Shown: positions 1-5,008, numbered from the stretch's first letter. The stretch: 5,198 nt of DNA from an archaeon (GCA_023266155.1 JAHFRS010000091.1:1-5198); one strand, 5' to 3'. The notes: generated by a model from the sequence alone, not told the origin. Made by a program: numbers and translations.

Positions 1-2
1 TA

Positions 3-74
3 GCGCTGGCGCAAGCCGTTCCCGATGCAGAACTGATCAGCCATAAAGAGATGAAGAGAAAGTATGGTGTATAA
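3..74 (+). CDS. C-terminal end of an unidentified upstream gene (partial)
   Basis: An open frame enters from the left edge and ends at a TAA at 72-74, encoding 23 residues that end in ISHKEMKRKYGV. The composition (Ala/Val/Pro-rich, then a basic tail) looks like the end of a soluble protein, but too little is visible to assign a family. The other two forward frames are closed by stops at the very start of the window or by position 46. It runs in the same direction as the genes that follow, with about 90 nt before the next start. It could also be chance open sequence. Confidence 0.45.
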   Translation, partial: ALAQAVPDAELISHKEMKRKYGV

Positions 75-133
75 AAGAGGATTTTGAATGAAGGAATTTA
101 CCGATGCCTTTGGGTTGTGGGGGAGAATTACTT

Positions 134-145
134 TGAAATTTATGA
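134..145 (+). promoter_or_regulatory. Possible archaeal promoter for the 97-residue membrane protein
   Basis: The sequence tgaaatttatga has a purine-rich BRE-like part followed by an AT-rich TATA-like part. It lies 23-30 nt upstream of the GTG at 167, the spacing expected for a leaderless or nearly leaderless archaeal transcript. The match is weaker than that of the promoters at 1775 and 5045. Confidence 0.35.
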
Positions 146-166
146 AGAGAATAACCAATATCAGGA

Positions 167-460
167 GTGAATGAAAAAATGGTTGAAAATAATGAAGAAA
201 ACAGCAGCGATTCATTAATAGATATTTTTAATAAGACCCCTTGGAGTACAAAAATTTTTCTAGGTGCGTCCATTGCTCTTGCTTCTTTTTGTTTTTACGG
301 TCTGTCTAGTGATGTCGCAGCACAGTACACTCGTAAGGCTTCTGAAATCATCCAAAAGAACGTCCGCAGTAATCCTTCTCCCGAAGTTTACATCGAACGC
401 GATGGCGTGCGTTATTATTCTCACGTAGATGGGAAAAGTATTGATGAATTGGTGAAATAA
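167..460 (+). CDS. Small single-pass membrane protein of unknown function
   Basis: The protein is 97 residues if the GTG at 167 is used, or 93 from the ATG at 179. I do not recognise a family. Visible parts, in order: an acidic, Asn/Glu/Ser-rich N-terminus (residues 1-20); one hydrophobic segment (about 29-48, IFLGASIALASFCFYGL) long enough to cross the membrane; a basic linker (52-70, with R56, K57, K64, R67); and a C-terminal block (73-97) with EVYIERDGVRYYSHVDGK that looks conserved and partly beta-stranded. No signal peptidase or lipobox site is evident. The GTG is preceded by CAGGA, too close for a normal ribosome binding site. An ATG at 171 is in another frame and opens only 15 codons. 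It stands alone, 57 nt before hicB, which has its own promoter. That it is a real gene is likely; its role is unknown. Confidence 0.65.
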   Translation: MNEKMVENNEENSSDSLIDIFNKTPWSTKIFLGASIALASFCFYGLSSDVAAQYTRKASEIIQKNVRSNPSPEVYIERDGVRYYSHVDGKSIDELVK

Positions 461-488
461 TCAAAAGCTGGAATTTTCCCTCGTTAGT

Positions 489-498
489 TTTATAAATA
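489..498 (+). promoter_or_regulatory. TATA box of the hicB-hicA-rnhB operon
   Basis: The sequence tttataaata is a strong archaeal TATA-like box placed 20-29 nt before the hicB ATG at 518, so the transcript would be leaderless or have only a few leader bases. AGGA at 511-514 is only 3 nt from the ATG, too close for a usual Shine-Dalgarno site. The upstream BRE position (cgttag) is not a good match. Confidence 0.55.
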
Positions 499-510
499 AA
501 AGTGCTTTTA
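497..510 (+). promoter_or_regulatory. Inverted repeat, candidate operator of the hic operon
   Basis: TAAAAG-TG-CTTTTA has 6-bp arms around a 2-bp centre. It lies between the TATA box and the hicB start, overlapping the end of the TATA box, so a protein bound here would block transcription initiation. The position fits autoregulation. However, the HicB encoded here has no visible RHH or HTH region, so the binding protein is not obvious. Confidence 0.4.
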
Positions 511-517
511 AGGAATT

Positions 518-799
518 ATGGTTAAAGAACTGATCCTCACGGCAGTAATCAGGAAAGAACAGGGAAGGTATTCCTCTTGGTGTCCGGAACTCGATGTCGC
601 CAGTCAAGGTGATACCATGGAGGAAGCACGAACAAATCTTAAAGAGGCCGTGGAGTTGCACGTTGAGACCATGGTTCAGGAAGGGGAAGTCATGGAACTT
701 TTAGAGAAAGTCTGGTTGTTGCCCGAGGATCTCGAAAAGGAAGTGTTAGTGCCAGAAACCTTCTCAGGCTCATTAGAAATTCCCTTAGTAGTATCATGA
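518..799 (+). CDS. hicB: HicB-family antitoxin (short form)
   Basis: This 93-residue protein is predicted to neutralise the HicA toxin encoded immediately downstream. The HicB signature is clear: a starting beta strand (ELILTAVIRKEQGRYSSWC, residues 4-22), the pattern Y18-x-x-W-C-P-E-L25, then S29-Q-G-D-T-x-E-E-A37 leading into a helix (about 34-53). HicB proteins carry a partial RNase H-like fold. Many also have a C-terminal RHH or HTH DNA-binding domain. Here residues 54-93 are acidic and end in a strand-like SLEIPLVVS, with no such domain visible, so this is the short archaeal/bacterial form (COG1598-like). The stop codon overlaps the hicA start by ATGA (796-799), which implies translational coupling. 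Antitoxin precedes toxin, the reverse of E. coli hicAB but common elsewhere. The family call is confident; activity is inferred. Confidence 0.85.
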   Translation: MVKELILTAVIRKEQGRYSSWCPELDVASQGDTMEEARTNLKEAVELHVETMVQEGEVMELLEKVWLLPEDLEKEVLVPETFSGSLEIPLVVS

Positions 800-1029
800 A
801 ACTTCCTACTCCTTCAGGTAAAGAAGTCATCGCCATTCTTGTGAAAGAAGGATTTATCATTAAACGTCAAAAAGGCTCCCATCTGACGCTCTATAAAAGA
901 ACTCCGGAAAAAGGGTGGTATGTTACTGTGCCGGTACACGGGAATAAAGAGATTCTTCCCAGCACTTTATTGAGCATTATCCGTCAATCCGGAAAAACCA
1001 AAGAAGAATTTATTGCCTTGGCCAAATGA
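796..1029 (+). CDS. hicA: HicA-family mRNA interferase toxin
   Basis: This 77-residue protein matches the usual HicA length. HicA toxins have a double-stranded RNA-binding-like fold and cleave mRNA using one catalytic histidine. Here the motif G27-S28-H29 followed by LTLYKR contains that histidine. The second conserved block is VPVHGNKEILPSTLLSIIR (residues 45-63), and the final helix follows the usual G-K-T-x-E-E-F pattern (66-72). The N-terminal part (SGKEVIAILVKEGFIIKRQKGSH) is the typical helix and strand before the active site. Everything expected for a working toxin is present. The gene overlaps hicB by 4 nt upstream and rnhB by 4 nt downstream (ATGA at 1026-1029), so it sits inside a three-gene coupled unit. 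Confidence 0.9.
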   Translation: MKLPTPSGKEVIAILVKEGFIIKRQKGSHLTLYKRTPEKGWYVTVPVHGNKEILPSTLLSIIRQSGKTKEEFIALAK

Positions 1030-1709
1030 CAACGAAGAACCAAACGAGTATCATCGTCGGCGTGGATGAAGCAGGCCGAGGTCCCATTCTCGGCCCCTTA
1101 GTCATGGCCGCATTAGCGATCAAAGAAGAAGACATTAAAAAGCTGGAATGGTTAGGGGTTAAGGACAGCAAACTGCTCAGCCCGGAAGTAAGGGAAGAAT
1201 TATTTGATCGCATCCATGAGATTGTCCATGATTTTCGTGTGGAAGTGATTGAGCCCGATGCCATTGATTTGTCGTTAACGGAGGAAGGCACCAATTTAAA
1301 CTGGCTGGAAGCCGATACTGCCGCCCGGTTAGTCTCAGAATTAGATCCCGACATCATTGTGATTGATTGTCCCAGCCCCAATATTGAAGCGTATCTGGAT
1401 TATGTCTCTCGAAAATTAAGCAAAGGGGTGCATGATAAAGCCAAGCTCATTGTCGAACATAAAGCTGATGTCAACCATATTATCGTGGGAGCTGCTTCCA
1501 TTGTCGCAAAAGTCATCCGTGACCGACAGATTGACCATCTGAAAACTGAAATAGGGATTAATTTTGGCTCCGGCTACCTGCATGACCCTAAAACCATTGA
1601 GTTTCTGAAGAACCATTATGAAACGCATGCGCATTTGTTTCGTAAGAAATGGCAGCCGTATAAAGATCTGGTTGAGGCGAAGAAACAGAAAAGGTTGGGG
1701 GAGTTTTGA
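1026..1709 (+). CDS. rnhB: Ribonuclease HII
   Basis: RNase HII cuts the RNA strand of RNA-DNA hybrids and starts removal of single ribonucleotides from DNA. The protein is 227 residues, a usual archaeal length. The catalytic motif VDEAGRGPILGP (13-24) holds D14, E15 and the G17-R-G recognition motif. KDSKLLS (46-52) follows, then D114 in IDCPS and D148 in EHKAD before AASIVAKVIRDR (156-167), giving the usual D-E-D-D metal-binding set. The archaeal-type C-terminal motif normally GSGYPSDP is here GSGYLHDP (181-188); the tyrosine is kept. The C-terminus is basic (KKQKRLGEF) but has no evident PIP-box. The ATG overlaps the hicA stop (ATGA) and there is no separate promoter visible in the preceding bases, so expression probably depends on the hic transcript. 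The enzyme itself looks complete. Confidence 0.95.
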   Translation: MTTKNQTSIIVGVDEAGRGPILGPLVMAALAIKEEDIKKLEWLGVKDSKLLSPEVREELFDRIHEIVHDFRVEVIEPDAIDLSLTEEGTNLNWLEADTAARLVSELDPDIIVIDCPSPNIEAYLDYVSRKLSKGVHDKAKLIVEHKADVNHIIVGAASIVAKVIRDRQIDHLKTEIGINFGSGYLHDPKTIEFLKNHYETHAHLFRKKWQPYKDLVEAKKQKRLGEF

Positions 1710-1740
1710 ATAAGGAAACAGAAGAGGTGGGGATAATTCG

Positions 1741-1774
1741 GATAAGAGGCTGATCCATTTATCTTATTTTTTAT
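1741..1774 (+). terminator. Possible terminator after rnhB
   Basis: GATAA (1741-1745) can pair with TTATC (1759-1763), with GG/CC closer to the loop, and is followed by TTATTTTTTAT including six Ts (1767-1772). The hairpin is weak, but a T-run alone can end transcription in archaea. It lies between rnhB and the next promoter. Confidence 0.35.
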
Positions 1775-1788
1775 CGAAACATTTAAAT
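1775..1788 (+). promoter_or_regulatory. BRE/TATA promoter of the DUF5678-retropepsin operon
   Basis: CGAAA (1775-1779), two bases, then TTTAAAT (1782-1788) is a good BRE plus TATA arrangement. The first T of the box lies 30 nt before the ATG at 1812, so the transcript would start at or next to the start codon. The same layout and the same 30-nt spacing recur at 5045-5032 on the other strand. Confidence 0.65.
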
Positions 1789-1811
1789 TACGTTACCCCT
1801 TTCATTTGTAC

Positions 1812-2009
1812 ATGAAGGATAAAGGCTATGAAGACTTTTTGAGGATGGATCTCAGCCATTACAGCGGAGAATGGATTGCTATCTGTGAACAAAATGTGGT
1901 TTCTCACGGAAAAAACGTGAAATTGGTTTATACTCAAGCAAAAAAAAAGTATCCAGGAAGTATTCCTGCGCTCGTTCTCGTCCCTGGAAAAGAAAAATGG
2001 ATTTTCTAA
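1812..2009 (+). CDS. DUF5678-family small protein
   Basis: This protein has 65 residues from the ATG at 1812; a TTG at 1806 would add two residues but lies at or before the predicted transcript start. The pattern matches the DUF5678 family: L14-S-x-Y17-x-G-E-W21-I-A23, a V-x-x-G turn near G33, a helix with V39-Y40-x-x-A43-K-K-K-Y47-P-G, then a strand (ALVLVPGKEKWIF) to the end. Biochemical function is unknown. Members are often encoded next to a retropepsin-like protease, and that is the case here: the next ATG begins one base after this stop. The likely job is partner, substrate or inhibitor of that protease, which is inference. A run of nine A (1940-1948) lies in the KKK codons. The family call is good; function is open. 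Confidence 0.75.
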   Translation: MKDKGYEDFLRMDLSHYSGEWIAICEQNVVSHGKNVKLVYTQAKKKYPGSIPALVLVPGKEKWIF

Positions 2010-2010
2010 A

Positions 2011-2436
2011 ATGGTCCTGCGCTACTGCTATGTTACCGTGCCTCATGCTGATGGAACAACGTCGAGAGTTCCTTTAATACCTATCACCCTGATTGGGAAA
2101 GTTCCCGTTACTGTCTATGCTGTTGTTGATTCTGGAGCTGATGCCTGTGCTCTCCCTCTCCGCCTCGCTGAACTATTAGGCCTTCCCCTTACGGGTGAAA
2201 AGGAACGTTCTTTTGGCATAGGTGGTTTCATTGAATCGGTAGAATCTACAGTTGTCGTGGCCCTGCAACAGGGTCGCGAAAGACATCAATTTACTATCCC
2301 GATGAGTATTATGCTCAGTCATCATACATTTCCGGTGCTATTGGGTCAGAAAGGATTTTTTGATAAGTTTATCATTAAGTTTAATAACCGAAAAAATAAA
2401 TTTTCCCTTAAAAGATGCCGGAAACTATTACTGTAA
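2011..2436 (+). CDS. Retropepsin-like aspartic protease (single lobe)
   Basis: This 141-residue protein has the one-lobe pepsin layout, so it would have to work as a homodimer. The catalytic signature is A-V-V-D40-S-G-A-D44 with one Asp per chain. A glycine-rich flap follows (F68-G-I-G-G-F-I). The second hydrophobic-hydrophobic-glycine element, FPVLLGQKGFFDKFIIKFN (107-125), matches the family pattern of LLG followed by FFD-x-F-x-I-x-F. The N-terminal strands (PLIPITLIGKVPVTVYAVV) precede the active site. There is no signal peptide or membrane segment, so it is predicted to be cytoplasmic. The C-terminal tail (126-141) is strongly basic. The start is one base after the DUF5678 stop, implying coupled translation. 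Its 3' end overlaps the longest version of the RNase HIII gene by 22 nt. The fold call is confident; substrates are unknown, and it could be a non-proteolytic relative. Confidence 0.8.
   Translation: MVLRYCYVTVPHADGTTSRVPLIPITLIGKVPVTVYAVVDSGADACALPLRLAELLGLPLTGEKERSFGIGGFIESVESTVVVALQQGRERHQFTIPMSIMLSHHTFPVLLGQKGFFDKFIIKFNNRKNKFSLKRCRKLLL
2389..2402 (+). promoter_or_regulatory. Candidate internal promoter for the RNase HIII gene
   Basis: CGAAA (2389-2393), two bases, then ATAAATT (2396-2402) repeats the layout of the promoter at 1775 with a weaker TATA part. By the same 30-nt rule transcription would begin near 2426. That is after the ATG at 2415 and 16 nt before the ATG at 2442, so it favours the later start. 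Confidence 0.4.
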
Positions 2437-2441
2437 GAAAA

Positions 2442-3260
2442 ATGGCCATCTTCACCAACGTCACCACAGAGAACCTCAGCAAAAGCCTTCCTAAAAGCTT
2501 TACCAAAGAGCAGCCTAAAACCATCTATGAGCAACTACGCCTGAAAAAAGGCAACGTTACTCTGATTCTTTTCACTTCCGGGAAATTACTGCTGCAGGGG
2601 CCACCAAAAGACGTACAAAAAGTGGCAGCAGCATTGGAAAAGAGCGGCATCGGTGAAAAAATAAAACGGGAATCTTTCCGCCGAGAATCAGGATGGTTCA
2701 TCGGCAGCGATGAGTCGTTGAAAGGCGATACCTTTGGTGGTTTGACTGTTGCGGCGGTGAAAGCCAACGATATTCTGAGGAAACAGTTGCAGGAGTTGGG
2801 TGTGGCGGACAGCAAAATGTTGCGGGATCAGGACATTCTGCCGCTGGCAGAGAAAATAAGAAAAATTGTTCCTTGCGAAATCCGCAGCCTGTTGCCGGAA
2901 GAGTATAATCATGGCGGCAAAGTGACGCTGCTTCTTAATACGCTGCATCAAAAGTGTGCTCATGATTTGTTGCCGGGGAAGCATGTTGTGGATAAATTTC
3001 CCGGGTGTGTGGCGGGAGATGTGCAGGAAGAGCACGCGGAATCCAAATATGTGGAAGTGGCGGCTGCTTCTATCTTGGCCAGAGCCGCTGCGTTACAGCA
3101 ATTAAATTATTTGAGTGTGCAAGCAGGTTTTACGGTTCCTAAGGGCAGTACTCACGTCGAGTTGGCGCTGCGGGAATTGAAGAAAAGGGGATTGGAATTC
3201 AGGAAATTTGTGAAAGTGGATTTTAGGAACGTGAAAGAATTTCATGAAAAAAGAATATAA
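2442..3260 (+). CDS. rnhC: Ribonuclease HIII-like protein with altered G-K-G motif
   Basis: Type 2 RNase H of the HIII class, which cuts RNA in RNA-DNA hybrids. It has 272 residues from the ATG at 2442 (6 nt after the protease stop); an ATG at 2415 would add nine residues. Residues 1-70 look like the TBP-like substrate-binding domain that marks HIII, with TSGKLLLQGPP (45-55). The catalytic domain starts at IGSDESLKGDTFGGL (87-101) with D90 and E91. Further motifs are GVADSKML (120-127), D184 in VVDKF, E200 in HAESKY followed by AAASILARAA, and VPKGS (232-236). Family members normally read GSDESGKGD or GSDEVGTGD followed by FGP; here the first glycine of G-x-G is L93 and the proline is glycine. 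The acidic residues remain, so activity is possible but recognition may differ. It ends 37 nt from the convergent PhoU-like gene. Confidence 0.85.
   Translation: MAIFTNVTTENLSKSLPKSFTKEQPKTIYEQLRLKKGNVTLILFTSGKLLLQGPPKDVQKVAAALEKSGIGEKIKRESFRRESGWFIGSDESLKGDTFGGLTVAAVKANDILRKQLQELGVADSKMLRDQDILPLAEKIRKIVPCEIRSLLPEEYNHGGKVTLLLNTLHQKCAHDLLPGKHVVDKFPGCVAGDVQEEHAESKYVEVAAASILARAAALQQLNYLSVQAGFTVPKGSTHVELALRELKKRGLEFRKFVKVDFRNVKEFHEKRI
3247..3252 (-). terminator. T-run that may end the leftward AbrB-PhoU transcript
   Basis: On the minus strand six Ts follow the AbrB-PhoU stop by about 45 nt, inside the end of the RNase HIII gene. Oligo-T tracts can terminate archaeal transcription. No strong hairpin accompanies it. 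The 37-nt gap between the two convergent genes itself holds no clear terminator for either direction. Confidence 0.25.
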
Positions 3261-3297
3261 ATTGTTGCCATACTGGAAGAAGGCTTCATTGTGAGAG

Positions 3298-4176
3298 TTA
3301 AGTGTACAGTGCCACGATCTGCCTGGCCATCTGCACCAAATATTCTGCCATCGCTTTAAAATTGAATTTAATCGTGGGATCCTTGATCTTCTCAAACCAT
3401 TTAAAATGGGGTTGGGCTTCGGCAATCCAGACAAATTTTTCCGCGGAATAATTGTAGTATAAGTCGTACACTTGTCGGTTTAAATCAACAAGTTTCTTCC
3501 ATTCTTTCAGTATTTCTGGTTCTATCCCTCTTTTTGAGCTGGCTAAATACCGACGGAGATATTCGATATGGTTTGCGGCCAATTCCAGAAAAGTAACCAG
3601 CAAATACGTATAATGCGGATACTTGTACCCGGTTCGGTTAATAATCCTTTTTAAGAACATCGTATAGCGGTTGATGGTTATTTCCAGTGATTTTATTTCT
3701 TCCAGACGCGTTCGCTGCTTTTTTCCCAGGATTTCTGCCATTACTTCCGTCATCTGCTGCAGCACTAAAAATGTCCGGCGCAGAATAACGGGAAATTCCT
3801 CATCCAGCTGCTTAGAGATGGATTTCACTTTCACCAGGGTCGGCGTTACTTCCACAATTTCAAAGCCAATCAGGTCCTTGATCGACCGTTCAATAAGAGG
3901 GAGCGCTCGCTTATCATGATAATGAATGATCAGTTCATCATAGCCGGAAGTGTAGGCCGGCTGGATAATTCTCCAGATTACTTCTATGGTTGGAGAGAGA
4001 ACCGTGACTTCTGTTTTTCGTTCAAAGATTTCGGCAGTGGAAGTGGCCACGAGCTTATTCTCTACTTCGTTGAATTCAATAAAATCGCCTTTCTTGAGAT
4101 TATGCCGCTGGACCCATTTGCTAGGTATAGCAGCCATTAAGGTGTGCTGGCCCATTTGGACGAGTTTGCGTTGCAT
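3298..4176 (-). CDS. AbrB-domain PhoU-like regulator
   Basis: This protein has 292 residues from the ATG at 4176; a TTG at 4182 would add two. Residues 1-46 form a SpoVT/AbrB-like DNA-binding domain (RKLVQMGQHTLMAAIPSKW, then LKKGDFIEF). A mixed segment follows (about 55-118) with Y76-x-x-G-Y-D, then an all-helical PhoU-like region (about 125-292). This domain order is typical of archaeal proteins annotated as phosphate uptake regulators. PhoU bundles usually carry E-x-x-x-D metal-binding motifs; at the matching place here, LELAANHIE (197-205), the Asp position is N202, so metal binding in that bundle is doubtful. No pstSCAB genes are visible. The gene lies 26 nt after the PIN toxin and may share its transcript or use the weak TATA-like box at 4207-4200. 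The target regulon is unknown. Confidence 0.8.
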   Translation of the reverse strand: MQRKLVQMGQHTLMAAIPSKWVQRHNLKKGDFIEFNEVENKLVATSTAEIFERKTEVTVLSPTIEVIWRIIQPAYTSGYDELIIHYHDKRALPLIERSIKDLIGFEIVEVTPTLVKVKSISKQLDEEFPVILRRTFLVLQQMTEVMAEILGKKQRTRLEEIKSLEITINRYTMFLKRIINRTGYKYPHYTYLLVTFLELAANHIEYLRRYLASSKRGIEPEILKEWKKLVDLNRQVYDLYYNYSAEKFVWIAEAQPHFKWFEKIKDPTIKFNFKAMAEYLVQMARQIVALYT

Positions 4177-4199
4177 GGTCAAAGTTAAATCCAGCAGGA

Positions 4200-4207
4200 A
4201 ATTTATT
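4200..4207 (-). promoter_or_regulatory. Weak TATA-like box before the AbrB-PhoU gene
   Basis: AATAAATT on the minus strand overlaps the PIN gene stop. Its first base is 31 nt before the ATG at 4176, which fits a leaderless start. There is no purine-rich BRE upstream (ctgctgg), so the call is weak. Confidence 0.3.
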
Positions 4208-4670
4208 CCAGCAGTTTCCCCCGTACCTCCTCATTAAACTGGTAATAATCTTTCTCTTTTAATTCTGTAATAATAGTTTGGAGATCTTCTTTAGAAATGA
4301 CTTTGTTAGTTTTACAATAGAGCAGGAAAGTAGCAATGCCCATTACAGTTATTCCTTTTTGTTTTGCGTATTGTGCAGCTTTCCGGTCATCCATGAGAAG
4401 AAGTGAATTCGTCTCCGCGGCCAGAGCCATGGATTCCATTTCGCCTCTACCAAATCCTTCAGCAGGCGTCTCCCCTATCTCTTTCACAATTATTTTGTGT
4501 TCTTCAGACTGCAATGCTTCTTTAAGTTCCCTCTGCATCGGAGCTTGTTCCAATTCCTGAAGAACGCCACTGGTGATTACAATCCTAGTTGTGTCAAAAG
4601 CCCTGAAAATAAGATCCAGTCTTCCGATTTTCATGAAAGAGCTTAAGAAGCCCGTATCAGTAATGATCAT
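4203..4670 (-). CDS. PIN-domain toxin (DUF3368/VapC-like RNase)
   Basis: PIN toxins are metal-dependent RNases. From the ATG at 4670 the protein has 155 residues; an ATG at 4679 would add MAR. I prefer 4670 because it gives the usual PIN start MIITDTGFL and an ATGA overlap with the antitoxin stop. Acidic residues fit a PIN site: D5 in ITDT, E39 in VLQELEQ, E77 in GRGEMES, and D94-D95 in LLMDDRKA. The motif G-R-G-E-M-E-S-M-A-L-A with LLMDDRKAAQYAKQKGI is characteristic of the DUF3368 group. The C-terminal third (about 113-155) is the helical tail common in that group (KTNKVISKEDLQTIITELK). All catalytic positions appear intact. It is encoded directly after an RHH-UPF0175 protein, the standard partner arrangement. 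RNA target unknown. Confidence 0.85.
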   Translation of the reverse strand: MIITDTGFLSSFMKIGRLDLIFRAFDTTRIVITSGVLQELEQAPMQRELKEALQSEEHKIIVKEIGETPAEGFGRGEMESMALAAETNSLLLMDDRKAAQYAKQKGITVMGIATFLLYCKTNKVISKEDLQTIITELKEKDYYQFNEEVRGKLLE

Positions 4671-5008
4671 CCTTGCCATTTCTTGATTTTTTCAAGCTCT
4701 TCTTCCATTTCCTTCACAGTGGAAGAACCAGATTTTAGTTTAACACCCCTCTCAGCCAATATGCGCTTCATCTCTTCATAACCGACCCCGGCGATTTCCA
4801 CCGCTTTCCCCAGCGAAATCTTGTTTTCTGTGTACAGAACGGTGGCGATGGAGAGGCGCAAATCCTTTCTGGCCGAGAGTAGTGTTCTCATTGCATCCCG
4901 TAGGAATTCAGAAGTGCTATCGTAGTAACCGGTCTTAGGAATAGCCCCTAGTTCTAACCGGAGCACTTCGGGTACGGTAAAACTTAACGTTTCACTTTTT
5001 GCTGCCAT
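4667..5008 (-). CDS. RHH-UPF0175 antitoxin
   Basis: This 113-residue protein (115 if the ATG at 5014 is used) is predicted to repress its own operon and neutralise the PIN toxin it overlaps. Residues 6-48 look like a ribbon-helix-helix DNA-binding unit: strand ETLSFTVP (6-13), helix with EVLRLELGAI, a turn, then the second helix STSEFLRDAMRTLL (31-44). Residues 50-93 match UPF0175: L50-R-L-S-I-A, then ISLGKAVEIAGVGYEEMKRILAE (64-86), G88-V-K-L. The tail (97-113) is charged and helical, and would be the toxin-binding part by analogy. I chose 5008 because it is exactly 30 nt from the TATA box, as in the promoter at 1775. Two operator-like repeats surround the promoter. Family call good, partner function inferred. 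Confidence 0.8.
   Translation of the reverse strand: MAAKSETLSFTVPEVLRLELGAIPKTGYYDSTSEFLRDAMRTLLSARKDLRLSIATVLYTENKISLGKAVEIAGVGYEEMKRILAERGVKLKSGSSTVKEMEEELEKIKKWQG

Noticed and set aside
88..174. A 28-codon frame starting MKEFTDAFGLWGRI upstream of the membrane protein
   Set aside because: It has no promoter at proper spacing and overlaps the start of the better-supported 97-residue gene. Probably chance.
171..218. ATG at 171 opening a 15-residue basic peptide in another frame
   Set aside because: It is very short and overlaps the real gene. It is noted only because its ATG fits the leaderless spacing about as well as the GTG at 167.
463..509. AAAAGC and GCTTTT as a 41-bp-spaced inverted repeat
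   Set aside because: AT-rich 6-mers at this distance are expected by chance. The compact repeat at 497-510 explains the right arm better.
1010..1381. 123-codon reverse frame opposite rnhB
   Set aside because: It is the antisense shadow of a strongly conserved RNase HII gene. The Ser-rich low-complexity translation is typical of a shadow.
2525..3035. Long reverse frames opposite the RNase HIII gene
   Set aside because: The forward frame holds a full set of RNase HIII motifs. The reverse translations have no family pattern and no promoter.
2011..3260. Retropepsin followed by RNase H resembles the pol order of a retroelement
   Set aside because: There is no reverse transcriptase, integrase or terminal repeat. 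The RNase is a type 2 (HIII) enzyme with a TBP-like N-terminal domain, not the type 1 RNase H of retroelements. The protease belongs with the DUF5678 protein.
3276..3287. GAAG-AAGG-CTTC hairpin between the convergent genes as a terminator
   Set aside because: The stem is only 4 bp and no T-run follows on either strand.
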